Numbered from the stretch's first letter, positions 1-6,969 are shown. The stretch is 8,682 nucleotides of DNA from Candidatus Aminicenantota bacterium (GCA_030670375.1 DAOVBT010000055.1:1-8682); one strand, 5' to 3'. A program made the numbers and translations. The notes: generated by a model not told the origin, from the letters alone.

Positions 1-681
1 ATAGACCCTGCTCGCATCCAAGAAAGTCGCATGAATGCCAGTATTGCTGGGGTGTCAGATAGGGTAGAGTTTTTTCAGATGGATCTTTTCGAAGCGGATA
101 TCAGCAAGGCTTCCGTGGTGACTCTTTATCTTCTTTCGAAAGTCAACCTCAGGCTTCGTCCGAAACTTTTCCGGGAACTGAAGCCGGGCACCAGAGTCAT
201 TTCTCATGACTTCAGTATGGGAGACTGGATACCCGATAAAAGCTCAATTATCGAGAAAAAATTCGATTATATCCCTTTTTATGACAGCCGTTTTATCGAT
301 GACTATTGGAATAAGCATACCGTTTATTTTTGGATAATTCCTGCCAATGTGTCAGGTACTTGGAAGTGGACAATACCAATACTATCCGGCAAACTGCCTT
401 ATGGGCTAGAGATCGATCAGAATTTTCAAGAGTTCCAGGGAAAAGCATACCATGGATCTGCTTCAATTCCGCTTGATCTAAAAGGGGGAAAAATAAAAGG
501 AGATAGACTGGAGTTCACCTTAGAGAGGAAGGATCGAGGACACACAGAAAAAATGCATTTTGAAGGGATTGTGAAAAGTCATACTGTGATGGGCTTTGTG
601 AGGATCGAGGGAAAACCGGATTTTGAAGAAAAGTGGCAAGCCAAACGGGATCCCTCGACACGAAAGTCTATAGAAGAATAA
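1..681 (+). CDS. Class I SAM-dependent methyltransferase, 3' part (5' end outside the window)
   Basis: The frame is open from base 1, so the start lies upstream; the first Met at base 31 is internal. The visible 226 codons begin after the glycine-rich motif I. They keep the acidic strand-2 end (IDPARIQES), then a pattern I recognise from a bacterial class I methyltransferase family: GVSDRVEF, an acidic DLFEAD segment, VVTLYLL, and LKPGTRVISHDFSMGDWIPD. The Rossmann core ends near visible residue 85. About 140 residues follow that are rich in beta strands and charged residues (IPANVSGTWKW, later GFVRIEGKP), probably a small accessory beta domain that sets substrate choice. The protein is probably cytoplasmic and transfers a methyl group from S-adenosylmethionine; the acceptor cannot be told from the sequence. 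There is no clear terminator after the stop and the next gene is more than 200 bases away. Family call firm, substrate unknown. Confidence 0.85.
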   Translation: MDPARIQESRMNASIAGVSDRVEFFQMDLFEADISKASVVTLYLLSKVNLRLRPKLFRELKPGTRVISHDFSMGDWIPDKSSIIEKKFDYIPFYDSRFIDDYWNKHTVYFWIIPANVSGTWKWTIPILSGKLPYGLEIDQNFQEFQGKAYHGSASIPLDLKGGKIKGDRLEFTLERKDRGHTEKMHFEGIVKSHTVMGFVRIEGKPDFEEKWQAKRDPSTRKSIEE

Positions 682-747
682 AAATCCCCACAGTGAGCTT
701 TTCGAAACCAGTTCCTTTTCGATGTAGGGTATCGGCTAAGCTGTTAG

Positions 748-831
748 TCAGACTTCGGGTTTTAATTCTCCCGCATCCCGGTTCATCCCCAGAACATAGA
801 CTTCGCTAGGCTTTCTTACCATATTCCTCAT
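748..831 (-). other. Possible remnant of a small ORF in the gap
   Basis: On the minus strand an ATG at 831-829 opens 27 codons with a coding-like look (MRNMVRKPSEVYVLGMNRDA, then GELKPEV) ending in TGA at 750-748. Read through that stop, the same frame has a TAG four codons later and then continues as PIPYIEKELVSKSSLWGF toward the methyltransferase end. This suggests a decayed gene or a piece of a dispersed repeat rather than a working gene. There is only a weak GGAA before the ATG. I do not recognise the family, and chance is a real alternative. Confidence 0.2.
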
Positions 832-863
832 GCAACCATTCCAAAAAAGTGGACGAGGAGAAC

Positions 864-899
864 ATGGAAATGTTAAAATTTCTCAGACGATCAAAGTGA
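864..899 (+). other. Short ORF with strong ribosome binding site before the sulfatase-like gene
   Basis: The best Shine-Dalgarno sequence in this gap, GAGGAG at 855-860, does not serve the sulfatase frame. It precedes ATG codons at 864 (3 bases away) and 870 (9 bases away), which open a basic peptide, MEMLKFLRRSK, stopping with TGA at 897-899. The likely sulfatase ATG at 908 lies 8 bases after this stop. It could be a leader peptide that couples translation, or the original start of the sulfatase gene separated from it by an indel. Both are inferences. Confidence 0.25.
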
Positions 900-907
900 G
901 AGAAAGT

Positions 908-2572
908 ATGAAACCAAAAAAGTTTGGCAACGCTTATAAAAACATGAAAAGAAAATCATATTCTGTATTTTTGCTTGCAGTAGCCATGTTAGTCATTCTC
1001 CTCTTTGCCACCTGCCAGAAAAAATCAACAGGCTTCAATTTTATTCTTATGACTCTGGACACTCAGAGATCGGACTTCATAGGAGCCTATAATCACCCAG
1101 AGGCCGCTACAACACCAAATCTGGATTCATTGGCGAAAACGGGTATACTGTTCGAGAACTGCTTATGCCTTGTGCCTACTACCTTACCATCTCATGCCAA
1201 TATGTTTTTTTCTGAACCTGCTCACAAGCTCAAAGTCTATAACAACGGCCAGGTCATCCCGAAGAAAGAGGACCGGCCCTCATTTGTCCAGACTTTCAAG
1301 AAGCACGGGTTCACCACCGCCGCGTTTCTTTCACTGGGAGTTCTTAAAGAGCGTTTTGGACTAGCCGAGGGCTTTGATGTTTATAAAGACGAATTTCCCA
1401 AGAGGAGGTGGTATCTGACTGCTGGAGAAGTCAATGAGAATCTTCTCCCATGGCTGGAGCAGAATAAGGAAAACAAATTTTTCCTCTGGATTCATTATTC
1501 CGATCCTCACGAGCCTTATTATCCTCCCCCTCCTGAAAAGGAACTAAAAATATATCTTAACAGTAATCTGGTTAGCGAATTTTATTTGGACAAATCAAAA
1601 ACCACTATCGATCTGGATTTGCGGACCGGTAAAAATGTTATCATCTTTGATGTCGAAAATGATTTTTTTAAGGATCCCAAAAAGCCTCACGCTACTATTG
1701 ACAGATTCGATATCGTTGAGTTGCAGCAAGAACAGAATGTTCGCGTCGAGCTGAAAGGTGGTTGGAGTAAACGCCAAAAGGAAAACACCTACAGAATCAA
1801 AAAACAGGGAAGAATGATCATTGACAATCCGACCGGCCCCCGCAAAATCGAGCTTGTCTTCCGCGGCAAAATCATCACCCCTGTGGAGAACAAGCGTGAA
1901 CAGTATTGTCGGGAGGTCGAATACATGGATCAGCAGATCGGCATCCTGTTGGCAAAGCTCAAAGAATTGAATCTGGACGAAAAAACCAACATTCTCATTA
2001 TCGGAGATCACGGAGAAGGCCTGGGTGAATATTTGATAGAATCCACTGAAGGCACCAAAGGTCCCCATTTCGGGCATACCCACTTTTTGTATTCTGTATA
2101 CATGAAGATTCCTTTGATCATTTACCGGCCCGACACCCTCAATTCGGGGATCAGGATTCGAGAACCCGTGACTACCCTCGACGTAGCTCCCACAATCATG
2201 AAAATCATGGGATTCAAAAGTCCAAAGCATTTCCAGGGAAAAAACCTTCTAGAAATCAAAAACGGTTCCAACCGAAGAATTTTTCAAGAGGCTCACAAAC
2301 CCCTAGCTATCAAAAACCGGTTTGCCCTGCTCCAGTACCCCTGGCATCTGATCTCAACCCCTGAAGACCAAAAGTATGAACTTTTTAACCTCGAGGATGA
2401 TCCGAACGAAAAAAGTGATATTTACAACAATAATCGAAAATCTGATCTCGTAACCCAAATGAAAAAGGAACTGGATTCCCTAACCAGAAACGTTCTGGAG
2501 GAAAAGAAAACAGCTCCCGAATTCGACGAAGAAAGCAAAAAAATGCTTAAGGCACTGGGATACATAAAATAG
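908..2572 (+). CDS. Sulfatase-like hydrolase/transferase, probable lipoprotein
   Basis: Alkaline-phosphatase-superfamily enzyme of about 554 residues. Starts at 830, 908 and 944 are in frame. 908 follows a weak GAGAG, while 944 would give a compact lipoprotein signal (basic start, hydrophobic LLAVAMLVILLFAT, then Cys at codon 1013-1015); 830 has no ribosome binding site. From the 908 start, the metal-site segment FILMTLDTQRSDF is at about 45-57, the nucleophile region PTTLPSHA at 90-97, HYSDPHEPY at 196-204, and the second metal motif GDHGEGLGE at 366-374 followed by GHTHFLY. The C-terminal YELFNLEDDPNE and final ALGYIK are typical of the family. True sulfatases use Cys or Ser in C/S-x-P-x-R; here the motif reads T-L-P-S-H, so Thr92 is the probable nucleophile and phospho-transfer or hydrolysis is as likely as sulfate removal. 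About 115 residues (211-328) form an extra beta-rich insert. It lies 83 bases before a GT-C-like gene, suggesting envelope polymer or lipid modification. Substrate unknown. Confidence 0.88.
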   Translation: MKPKKFGNAYKNMKRKSYSVFLLAVAMLVILLFATCQKKSTGFNFILMTLDTQRSDFIGAYNHPEAATTPNLDSLAKTGILFENCLCLVPTTLPSHANMFFSEPAHKLKVYNNGQVIPKKEDRPSFVQTFKKHGFTTAAFLSLGVLKERFGLAEGFDVYKDEFPKRRWYLTAGEVNENLLPWLEQNKENKFFLWIHYSDPHEPYYPPPPEKELKIYLNSNLVSEFYLDKSKTTIDLDLRTGKNVIIFDVENDFFKDPKKPHATIDRFDIVELQQEQNVRVELKGGWSKRQKENTYRIKKQGRMIIDNPTGPRKIELVFRGKIITPVENKREQYCREVEYMDQQIGILLAKLKELNLDEKTNILIIGDHGEGLGEYLIESTEGTKGPHFGHTHFLYSVYMKIPLIIYRPDTLNSGIRIREPVTTLDVAPTIMKIMGFKSPKHFQGKNLLEIKNGSNRRIFQEAHKPLAIKNRFALLQYPWHLISTPEDQKYELFNLEDDPNEKSDIYNNNRKSDLVTQMKKELDSLTRNVLEEKKTAPEFDEESKKMLKALGYIK

Positions 2573-2655
2573 CAATCAAGACTCAAAACATATTCCATCT
2601 TTCGGGTAACGATATTGAGATATTAGAGAGAAACAGTATTTCTTAATAAACAAAA

Positions 2656-4419
2656 ATGGTAAAAGCAAGTCGTTTTCAAAGATGGATTCCGACTAGATGG
2701 GGAACCTTTCTAACAGTTGCGATTCTCTACACTGGGATCTGTGCTCTCCTCCTTCATCCCTATTTTTTCCATCCGGCAAGTACGGTCAACGGAGATAATG
2801 ATGTTCTCCTGAACATCTGGATCATGCAGTGGATATCACATCAGCTTTCCGTTGATCCCGTCCATCTTTTTGACGCAAACATGTTTTATCCTAACAAAGG
2901 CACCTTAGCCTTTTCAGAGATTCTATTTCCTAATGCCCTTTTGAGTGGTGTAATCACTTTTTTGGGAAGGAATCCTATCCTGGCATACAACCTTGTATTT
3001 TTCTTGATGATTGTCTGTTCTGCCTTGGCTATGTTCTATTTCACCCGTTATTTCACCAAAAATGATATAGCAGCATTCGTTGCAGGAGTCATATTTGCTT
3101 TTCCCTTAATAAACATGGGACTTCCTCAGTTGAAGTCTACATTTGGGATCCCATTGACATTTTTATTTTTCTTCAAATATTTCCAAAAATGTGAGCGGAG
3201 ATCGTTGTTTTTCCTTTGTTTATTATTTGTATTGCAGTTTCTCTCGTGTGTCTATTATGGTTTCTATCTTTTTGTATGCTTTGGGATTTTATTCCCTTTT
3301 CTGGTCTATGGCTTCCGTAAGAATCTAAGCCGGCGCTTTTTTGTTTGGGGAGCAATCGGGATTTTGGCTGCTGGGATTGTTCTCTCACCCTTCGTGTATC
3401 AATATTATCAAGCATCAAAAGATTATAATATTATACGTGTATCAGAAAATGTCAGCGGAGCTGACTTAAAGGATTTTGCCACTTTAAGCCTTTACAAAAT
3501 AATTCCAAAAAAAGTGAAAAGCTTGAAGAGTCTGTTTAAACCCCACAAAAGAAAGGCGAGTCTAGGGATAATAGCCATAGCTTTCGGAATTTACGGATGG
3601 ATTTCCTATGCTAAGAGAAGGAAGAAAAGGATCAAGTCCCAGGATTTTCCTAGGAGTTTGTTTCCCCGGATTTTTAAGGTGATAAAATTTACATATTTGG
3701 GTTTATTGGCATTTATATCAGTGTCTGTAATTATCTATCAGATATCTGGGGCAAAATCTCTTTTTTTTCTGTTTTATACTATGACAGAAAACAATTATAT
3801 CTTCTACTTTAGATTTGCCGCTATAGGATTTTCTCTTTATCTTCTCTATCGCTATGTGCTGCTAATGAAAGATGAAACACAATTCCTGCCTAAAATTTTT
3901 TACTCTTTGTTATTAATCGGGATTCTCACCATGGTGTTTTCCATGGGAGAGAGCCTGAATATATTTGATCGTTCCTATGGTACCGGTCCCTACGTCCTTC
4001 TTGTTAAATATCTTCCTGGTTTTTCCGGACTGCGTGCGTATCACAGGTTCTCTATCATCACCTTTTTTTCCCTAGCTTTTTTGGCAGGGTGGGGAGCGAA
4101 GGTGATCATTGAACGGATCCACCCCTCAAAAGCTCGATACATTTTCGTTCTCTTGCTCTGCTTATTTCTTTTAGGTGAATACAAACTCACTGGACAGAGA
4201 AAGGGAATCTTTAGATTCCCTCATGGTCAGGGAATACCTGAGGTTTACAAGTGGCTAAAGTCTACAGAAGGGGATAAAATTGAACGCAAAACAAACCAAT
4301 CCCTACTTGTATTATTCCACTTTTCACTGGAAAACATTGGTCAATGGTCGCAGCGGCTTCTTCCCCCCATCAGATCATTTCCTAAGCTGGCATCTTTTGG
4401 ATTTCCCAACCTTCGATAA
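2656..4419 (+). CDS. GT-C/YfhO-like multi-pass membrane protein, 5' part of a frameshifted gene
   Basis: This is the membrane part of a protein that should be about 797 residues. The ATG at 2656 follows closely on an in-frame TAA and lacks a clear ribosome binding site, but the N-terminus fits. There are about 12-13 hydrophobic segments, the first at residues 15-36, with loops rich in basic residues around 315-340. The first outer loop has NGDNDVLLNIWIMQW (45-59) and LFDANMFYP...LAFSE (71-88), the pattern of large bacterial membrane proteins related to GT-C glycosyltransferases; acidic residues in this loop are catalytic in well-studied GT-C enzymes. LPGFSGLRAYHRF (453-465) is also typical. 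Homology in this frame runs to GIPEVYKWLKSTEGDKI (about 542); the last roughly 45 residues are out-of-frame sequence. The rest of the protein continues one frame over from about 4292. Probable role: glycosyl transfer from a lipid-linked donor at the periplasmic face; donor and acceptor unknown. Confidence 0.8.
   Translation: MVKASRFQRWIPTRWGTFLTVAILYTGICALLLHPYFFHPASTVNGDNDVLLNIWIMQWISHQLSVDPVHLFDANMFYPNKGTLAFSEILFPNALLSGVITFLGRNPILAYNLVFFLMIVCSALAMFYFTRYFTKNDIAAFVAGVIFAFPLINMGLPQLKSTFGIPLTFLFFFKYFQKCERRSLFFLCLLFVLQFLSCVYYGFYLFVCFGILFPFLVYGFRKNLSRRFFVWGAIGILAAGIVLSPFVYQYYQASKDYNIIRVSENVSGADLKDFATLSLYKIIPKKVKSLKSLFKPHKRKASLGIIAIAFGIYGWISYAKRRKKRIKSQDFPRSLFPRIFKVIKFTYLGLLAFISVSVIIYQISGAKSLFFLFYTMTENNYIFYFRFAAIGFSLYLLYRYVLLMKDETQFLPKIFYSLLLIGILTMVFSMGESLNIFDRSYGTGPYVLLVKYLPGFSGLRAYHRFSIITFFSLAFLAGWGAKVIIERIHPSKARYIFVLLLCLFLLGEYKLTGQRKGIFRFPHGQGIPEVYKWLKSTEGDKIERKTNQSLLVLFHFSLENIGQWSQRLLPPIRSFPKLASFGFPNLR
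4259..4300 (+). other. Frameshift point in the membrane protein gene
   Basis: The frame used from 2656 gives sensible protein through STEGDKI (codons up to about 4281) and then nonsense to a stop at 4417-4419. The next frame is closed by TAA at 4256-4258, is open from 4259, and gives the expected continuation QTNPYLYYSTFHW from 4292. One extra base, or two lost bases, between 4259 and about 4300 explains this. Two runs of four A (4276-4279 and 4288-4291) are likely places; removing one A from either restores a single frame. No known programmed +1 slippery site is evident. A sequencing or assembly error and a true mutation are both possible. Confidence 0.75.
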
Positions 4420-5047
4420 TATTTACCTCCTCAAGAAAATCGGTGTTGATTATATCATCGATCATGAATTTTTTGAAAAATACACACACTTTGTTCAACC
4501 CAACGGTATTTTGAGACTCGAAAAACAGTTTGATAACGATGTAGTATTCAGTTTTAATGAAAACTTCATAGATGATTGGTTGACCGATATCATGTCCATA
4601 GAGTCAGAATTGATACCCCCTACCGCTTTTAAAATTTGCCCTCAAGTCGAAAAATTTGAGGAAGGGGAATCCAAAGAAACGCAAGATACTGAACAAAGAG
4701 ACTCTCCGAGGAGGCGTCGTTATTTTATAGTTCAGTTCGATTTTGAAAATCCCGAGAATATTGTCAAGTTCGAGATATTCTATCCCACGGTTGTGAGGAG
4801 TGCTGGAACCGTGTTCTTTGAAGTCTCTGGAAATGGAGAAGACTGGGAACCCATATCCGTTTTTGCAGATAAATATGAACTATTCTCGGAAATTCTGGAA
4901 AAGAAGAAAAAAGGCCAAAAGAGAGTCTATAAGCTGAGATATTATTTAGACGATAACCAGATCAAGCATTTTCGAATGATCAAACTTGATTATTCCAGTC
5001 ATACAGACTGGTTCAAACAAATAGATTTTTTTCGAGAAAAAAAATAG
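4280..5047 (+). CDS. C-terminal soluble part of the same membrane protein, displaced by the frameshift
   Basis: The first possible start is a TTG at 4280 with no ribosome binding site, so this is very probably not a separate gene but the end of the protein that begins at 2656. The opening NPYLYYSTFHWKTLVNGRSGFFPP is the conserved post-membrane segment of this family (usually YSTYHWKPLVNGYSGF), followed by KKIGVDYIIDHEFFEKY. After a charged, low-complexity linker at about residues 125-147 (EEGESKETQDTEQRDSPRRR) comes a beta-rich region, FDFENPENIVKFEIFYP...GTVFFEVSGNGEDWEPI, which resembles an F5/8-type C (discoidin-like) sugar-binding fold; it ends with IKHFRMIKLDYS and WFKQIDFF. If the frame is repaired, this domain would sit in the periplasm and could bind a glycan. 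If the frameshift is real, the protein lacks its soluble domain and the gene is probably dead. Confidence 0.72.
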   Translation: MNAKQTNPYLYYSTFHWKTLVNGRSGFFPPSDHFLSWHLLDFPTFDNIYLLKKIGVDYIIDHEFFEKYTHFVQPNGILRLEKQFDNDVVFSFNENFIDDWLTDIMSIESELIPPTAFKICPQVEKFEEGESKETQDTEQRDSPRRRRYFIVQFDFENPENIVKFEIFYPTVVRSAGTVFFEVSGNGEDWEPISVFADKYELFSEILEKKKKGQKRVYKLRYYLDDNQIKHFRMIKLDYSSHTDWFKQIDFFREKK

Positions 5048-5158
5048 ATGAACCGGAGAAAGCTGATAACCTCAGCCACTACAATTTTGAGCTGACAGCT
5101 TGGAACCTGGATGATGGTCTTGCTGGTACAATAGACTAAATCTTGTGAGAAATATAAG

Positions 5159-5692
5159 TTACCAGATATAAGCCTGCGATTTAACCTCGTTCGAGTTTCC
5201 CATCCCGGCTCCCCTAATTCGGCCATTCACCGTGAACAGGTCCCCAACACCATTTGCGACCTTCCTGGTAACGTCGAGGGTATAAAGCATGACATTCCCG
5301 GAATTGATAGTCTTTTTGGACTTTTTGAAAAGCCGGTCTTTTCCATCGTTGAACACCATTTCCGTTTCGACCAAAATCGTGACATCTTGATTCGAATAGT
5401 TGACCACGACGATCACGATATCCCAATACTGGCTGCTACTCCATTCGGTTGCAAAATCCAGGATGGCCCATTCCGCTTGGCCCGGATAAAAATTGGTAAG
5501 TCCAATGCAAAGAGCCTTCACATAGGGATTGGGATCTGGAGATTGAATCTGTGGTAGAACCGGAACATAGCCTATGACATACTCTTTAAAGTCTACTTCT
5601 TCAGGCTCAAATTCTACTTCTTGAGCGACCTGATTCAAGACAGGAATCGCAAGGAGAAGAATCATTACGGATGTGATAGAAAACTTTTTCAT
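5159..5692 (-). CDS. Small secreted protein of unknown family
   Basis: 177 residues. The start is well fixed: GGAAGGAGG at 5698-5706 lies 5 bases before the ATG. The N-terminus is a clear Sec signal peptide (MKKFSITSVMILLLAIPVLN), with probable cleavage after QVAQ at about residue 24; no lipobox Cys is seen. The mature part of about 153 residues opens acidic (EVEFEPEEVDFKE), then carries alternating hydrophobic strands such as YWDIVIVVVNYSNQDVTILV (89-108) and a lysine-rich turn (LFKKSKKT, 121-128). It looks like a small beta-sandwich in the periplasm or outside the cell. There is one Cys, at residue 62, and no catalytic motif I recognise. It has its own promoter, lies 105 bases downstream of rsgA on the same strand, and ends tail-to-tail with the membrane protein gene. 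Function unknown; the gene is convincing because of its signal peptide and expression signals. Confidence 0.8.
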   Translation of the reverse strand: MKKFSITSVMILLLAIPVLNQVAQEVEFEPEEVDFKEYVIGYVPVLPQIQSPDPNPYVKALCIGLTNFYPGQAEWAILDFATEWSSSQYWDIVIVVVNYSNQDVTILVETEMVFNDGKDRLFKKSKKTINSGNVMLYTLDVTRKVANGVGDLFTVNGRIRGAGMGNSNEVKSQAYIW

Positions 5693-5719
5693 TTTATCCT
5701 CCTTCCTAATTTTATTTCT

Positions 5720-5750
5720 ATTATATATATATAGAAAACTCGTTTGTAAA
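5720..5750 (-). promoter_or_regulatory. Sigma-70-type promoter of the secreted protein gene
   Basis: Reading the minus strand, TTTACA (5750-5745) is followed after 19 bases by TATAAT (5725-5720), or after 17 bases by TATATA in the same TA run. Transcription would start near 5713, giving a 5' leader of about 20 bases that holds the GGAAGGAGG ribosome binding site. The spacer is an alternating TA tract, which may make the promoter sensitive to supercoiling (inference). Confidence 0.55.
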
Positions 5751-5766
5751 GGTTTAAATGCCTTTA
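5747..5766. repeat. Inverted repeat overlapping the -35 region
   Basis: TAAAGG (5747-5752) and CCTTTA (5761-5766) form perfect 6-base arms around the 8-base loop TTTAAATG. It overlaps the -35 element of the secreted protein gene and lies just after the rsgA stop. It could be an operator or a weak rsgA terminator; no T-run follows it, so a terminator is unlikely. Confidence 0.3.
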
Positions 5767-5797
5767 TCTGCAGAAAAAACCATTCATTATGTTTGTG

Positions 5798-6871
5798 TTA
5801 TTCCATCTTTTCCTTTTTTCTGTCTTTCATTACCGATTTAACCATTTTCCCGAATTTTTTATCTTTATGCCGCTTTTCTAAATAGGACATTTCATGAAAT
5901 TCTGACTCTTTGCGGATCTTTAAATAATTTTGATACCTTTTGGCAGACAATTCCCCATTCTTGATTGCCTCTGTGACAGCACAACCGGGCTCATCCCTGT
6001 GCGTGCAGTTTTTGAAACGGCAATCCTGGGCCAGGTTGACGATGTCCCGAAAAGTTTTACTTATACCTGTATCGACGCCAATATTACCCAATTCTCTCAT
6101 CCCGGGCGTGTCGATAATCAAACCACCCTGTTCGAGGATTACCATTTGTCGTCGAGCTGTGACATGTCTGCCCTTGCCGTCTTTTTCCCGAATGGCGTCT
6201 GTCGCAAACATATTTTTGCCGATGAGTTTGTTGATTAACGTAGTTTTCCCGACTCCAGACGATCCCAGAAGACAATAGGTGTTACCTGGTTTGAGCAATT
6301 TTTGAATATCCTCTAATCCTTTGCCTGTTTTGTTGCTGAAAGCGATAATTTCATATCCAGGATTCAGGCTTTTTATCGCTTGGATCTCTTTTTCCAAGTC
6401 TTCTGGTGAGATTAAATCACGTTTGCTGAGCAATATGACAGGTTGGATATTGCTTTCATTGACCAATGTCAAATACCGCTCCAGTCTTTGTATGTTGAAA
6501 TCAAATTCGACCGATTGCATGATGAATGCAATATCGATGTTGGATGCTATCAATTGATGTTCGATTTTTTTGCCAGCCACTTTTCTCTTCAAAAGGGATT
6601 TTCTTGGCAAGATATCGTGGATTATGGCCAATGTGTTCTGATTGTAGTACTGCACACAAACCCAATCACCGACTGCCGGCAAATCAAGAATCGATTCAGC
6701 TCCGTACATCATTTTCCCAGGGACCTCTGCGGAAATTTCTGCTTCTTCGTTTCTTATGATGTAATTGTCCTTATTGACAGCGATAACGCGAGCCAAGCTA
6801 TACTCGAGTTGTTGAGAATCTCCGAGTCTCTCACGGAACCAATTTTTGAATCCCAAATCTTCTAGTTTCAT
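5798..6871 (-). CDS. rsgA: Ribosome small subunit-dependent GTPase A (RsgA)
   Basis: RsgA is a cytoplasmic GTPase that binds the maturing 30S subunit and checks its decoding centre late in assembly. The 357 residues follow the family order: an N-terminal OB-fold (about 25-100; includes LPAVGDWVCV), then a circularly permuted G domain with G4 first (SKRD, 149-152), the P-loop G1 (GSSGVGKTT, 203-211), the G2 Thr in GRHVT (about 234-238) and G3 (DTPG, 254-257). The C-terminal zinc site is Cys284, Cys289, His291 and Cys297 in the usual C-x4-C-x-H-x5-C spacing. All key residues are present. The lysine-rich tail (335-357) probably contacts rRNA. The opening MKLEDLGF matches the family, so the ATG at 6871 is right even though no Shine-Dalgarno is seen. 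Length is within the range of the longer family members. It is divergent from the DUF438 operon. Confidence 0.97.
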   Translation of the reverse strand: MKLEDLGFKNWFRERLGDSQQLEYSLARVIAVNKDNYIIRNEEAEISAEVPGKMMYGAESILDLPAVGDWVCVQYYNQNTLAIIHDILPRKSLLKRKVAGKKIEHQLIASNIDIAFIMQSVEFDFNIQRLERYLTLVNESNIQPVILLSKRDLISPEDLEKEIQAIKSLNPGYEIIAFSNKTGKGLEDIQKLLKPGNTYCLLGSSGVGKTTLINKLIGKNMFATDAIREKDGKGRHVTARRQMVILEQGGLIIDTPGMRELGNIGVDTGISKTFRDIVNLAQDCRFKNCTHRDEPGCAVTEAIKNGELSAKRYQNYLKIRKESEFHEMSYLEKRHKDKKFGKMVKSVMKDRKKEKME

Positions 6872-6889
6872 GATGTCATATTTAGTGCC

Positions 6890-6918
6890 ATTTTACGTTG
6901 AATAGGGAAAAGATACAA
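6890..6918 (-). promoter_or_regulatory. Probable rsgA promoter
   Basis: On the minus strand TTGTAT (6918-6913) and TAAAAT (6895-6890) are 17 bases apart. The start of transcription would be near 6883, leaving a very short leader of about 12 bases with no clear ribosome binding site. The FNR-type palindrome at 6934-6947 lies upstream of this promoter too, so it could also affect rsgA. Confidence 0.45.
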
Positions 6919-6933
6919 TCTGGCCCATATCAT

Positions 6934-6947
6934 TTGACCTAAGTCAA
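6934..6947 (+). promoter_or_regulatory. CRP/FNR-family regulator binding site
   Basis: TTGAC-CTAA-GTCAA is a perfect 5-base inverted repeat with a 4-base spacer. It differs from the FNR consensus TTGAT-N4-ATCAA only at the innermost base of each half, and resembles sites of the DNR/NnrR branch that answers to nitric oxide. Its centre, 6940.5, is at -41.5 from the start inferred from the TATAAT at 6970-6975. That is the class II activator position, and no -35 element is present, as expected for an activator-dependent promoter. A second, weaker inverted repeat, ACCTAA (6937-6942) with TTAGGT (6953-6958), overlaps it. The binding protein is not in this window. Confidence 0.6.
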
Positions 6948-6969
6948 TGCATTTAGGTTGAGATTCTCT

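Noticed and set aside
1595..2230. 211-codon open frame on the minus strand
   Set aside because: It lies entirely within the sulfatase-like gene, whose motifs are clear, and its translation has no recognisable domain or ribosome binding site.
2573..2655. Promoter for the membrane protein gene (TTGAGA near 2615 with TATTTC near 2637)
   Set aside because: The -10 match is poor and an operon with the upstream gene is just as likely.
4280..5047. Independent gene starting at a TTG
   Set aside because: It has no ribosome binding site, it overlaps the upstream frame by 140 bases, and its opening residues are the internal continuation of the membrane protein family.
5048..5158. Terminator between the convergent genes
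   Set aside because: I see only short partial palindromes such as AGCTG-A-CAGCT and no stable hairpin followed by a T-run on either strand.
6443..6865. 140-codon open frame on the plus strand
   Set aside because: It is opposite rsgA, whose G1, G3, G4 and zinc motifs are intact.
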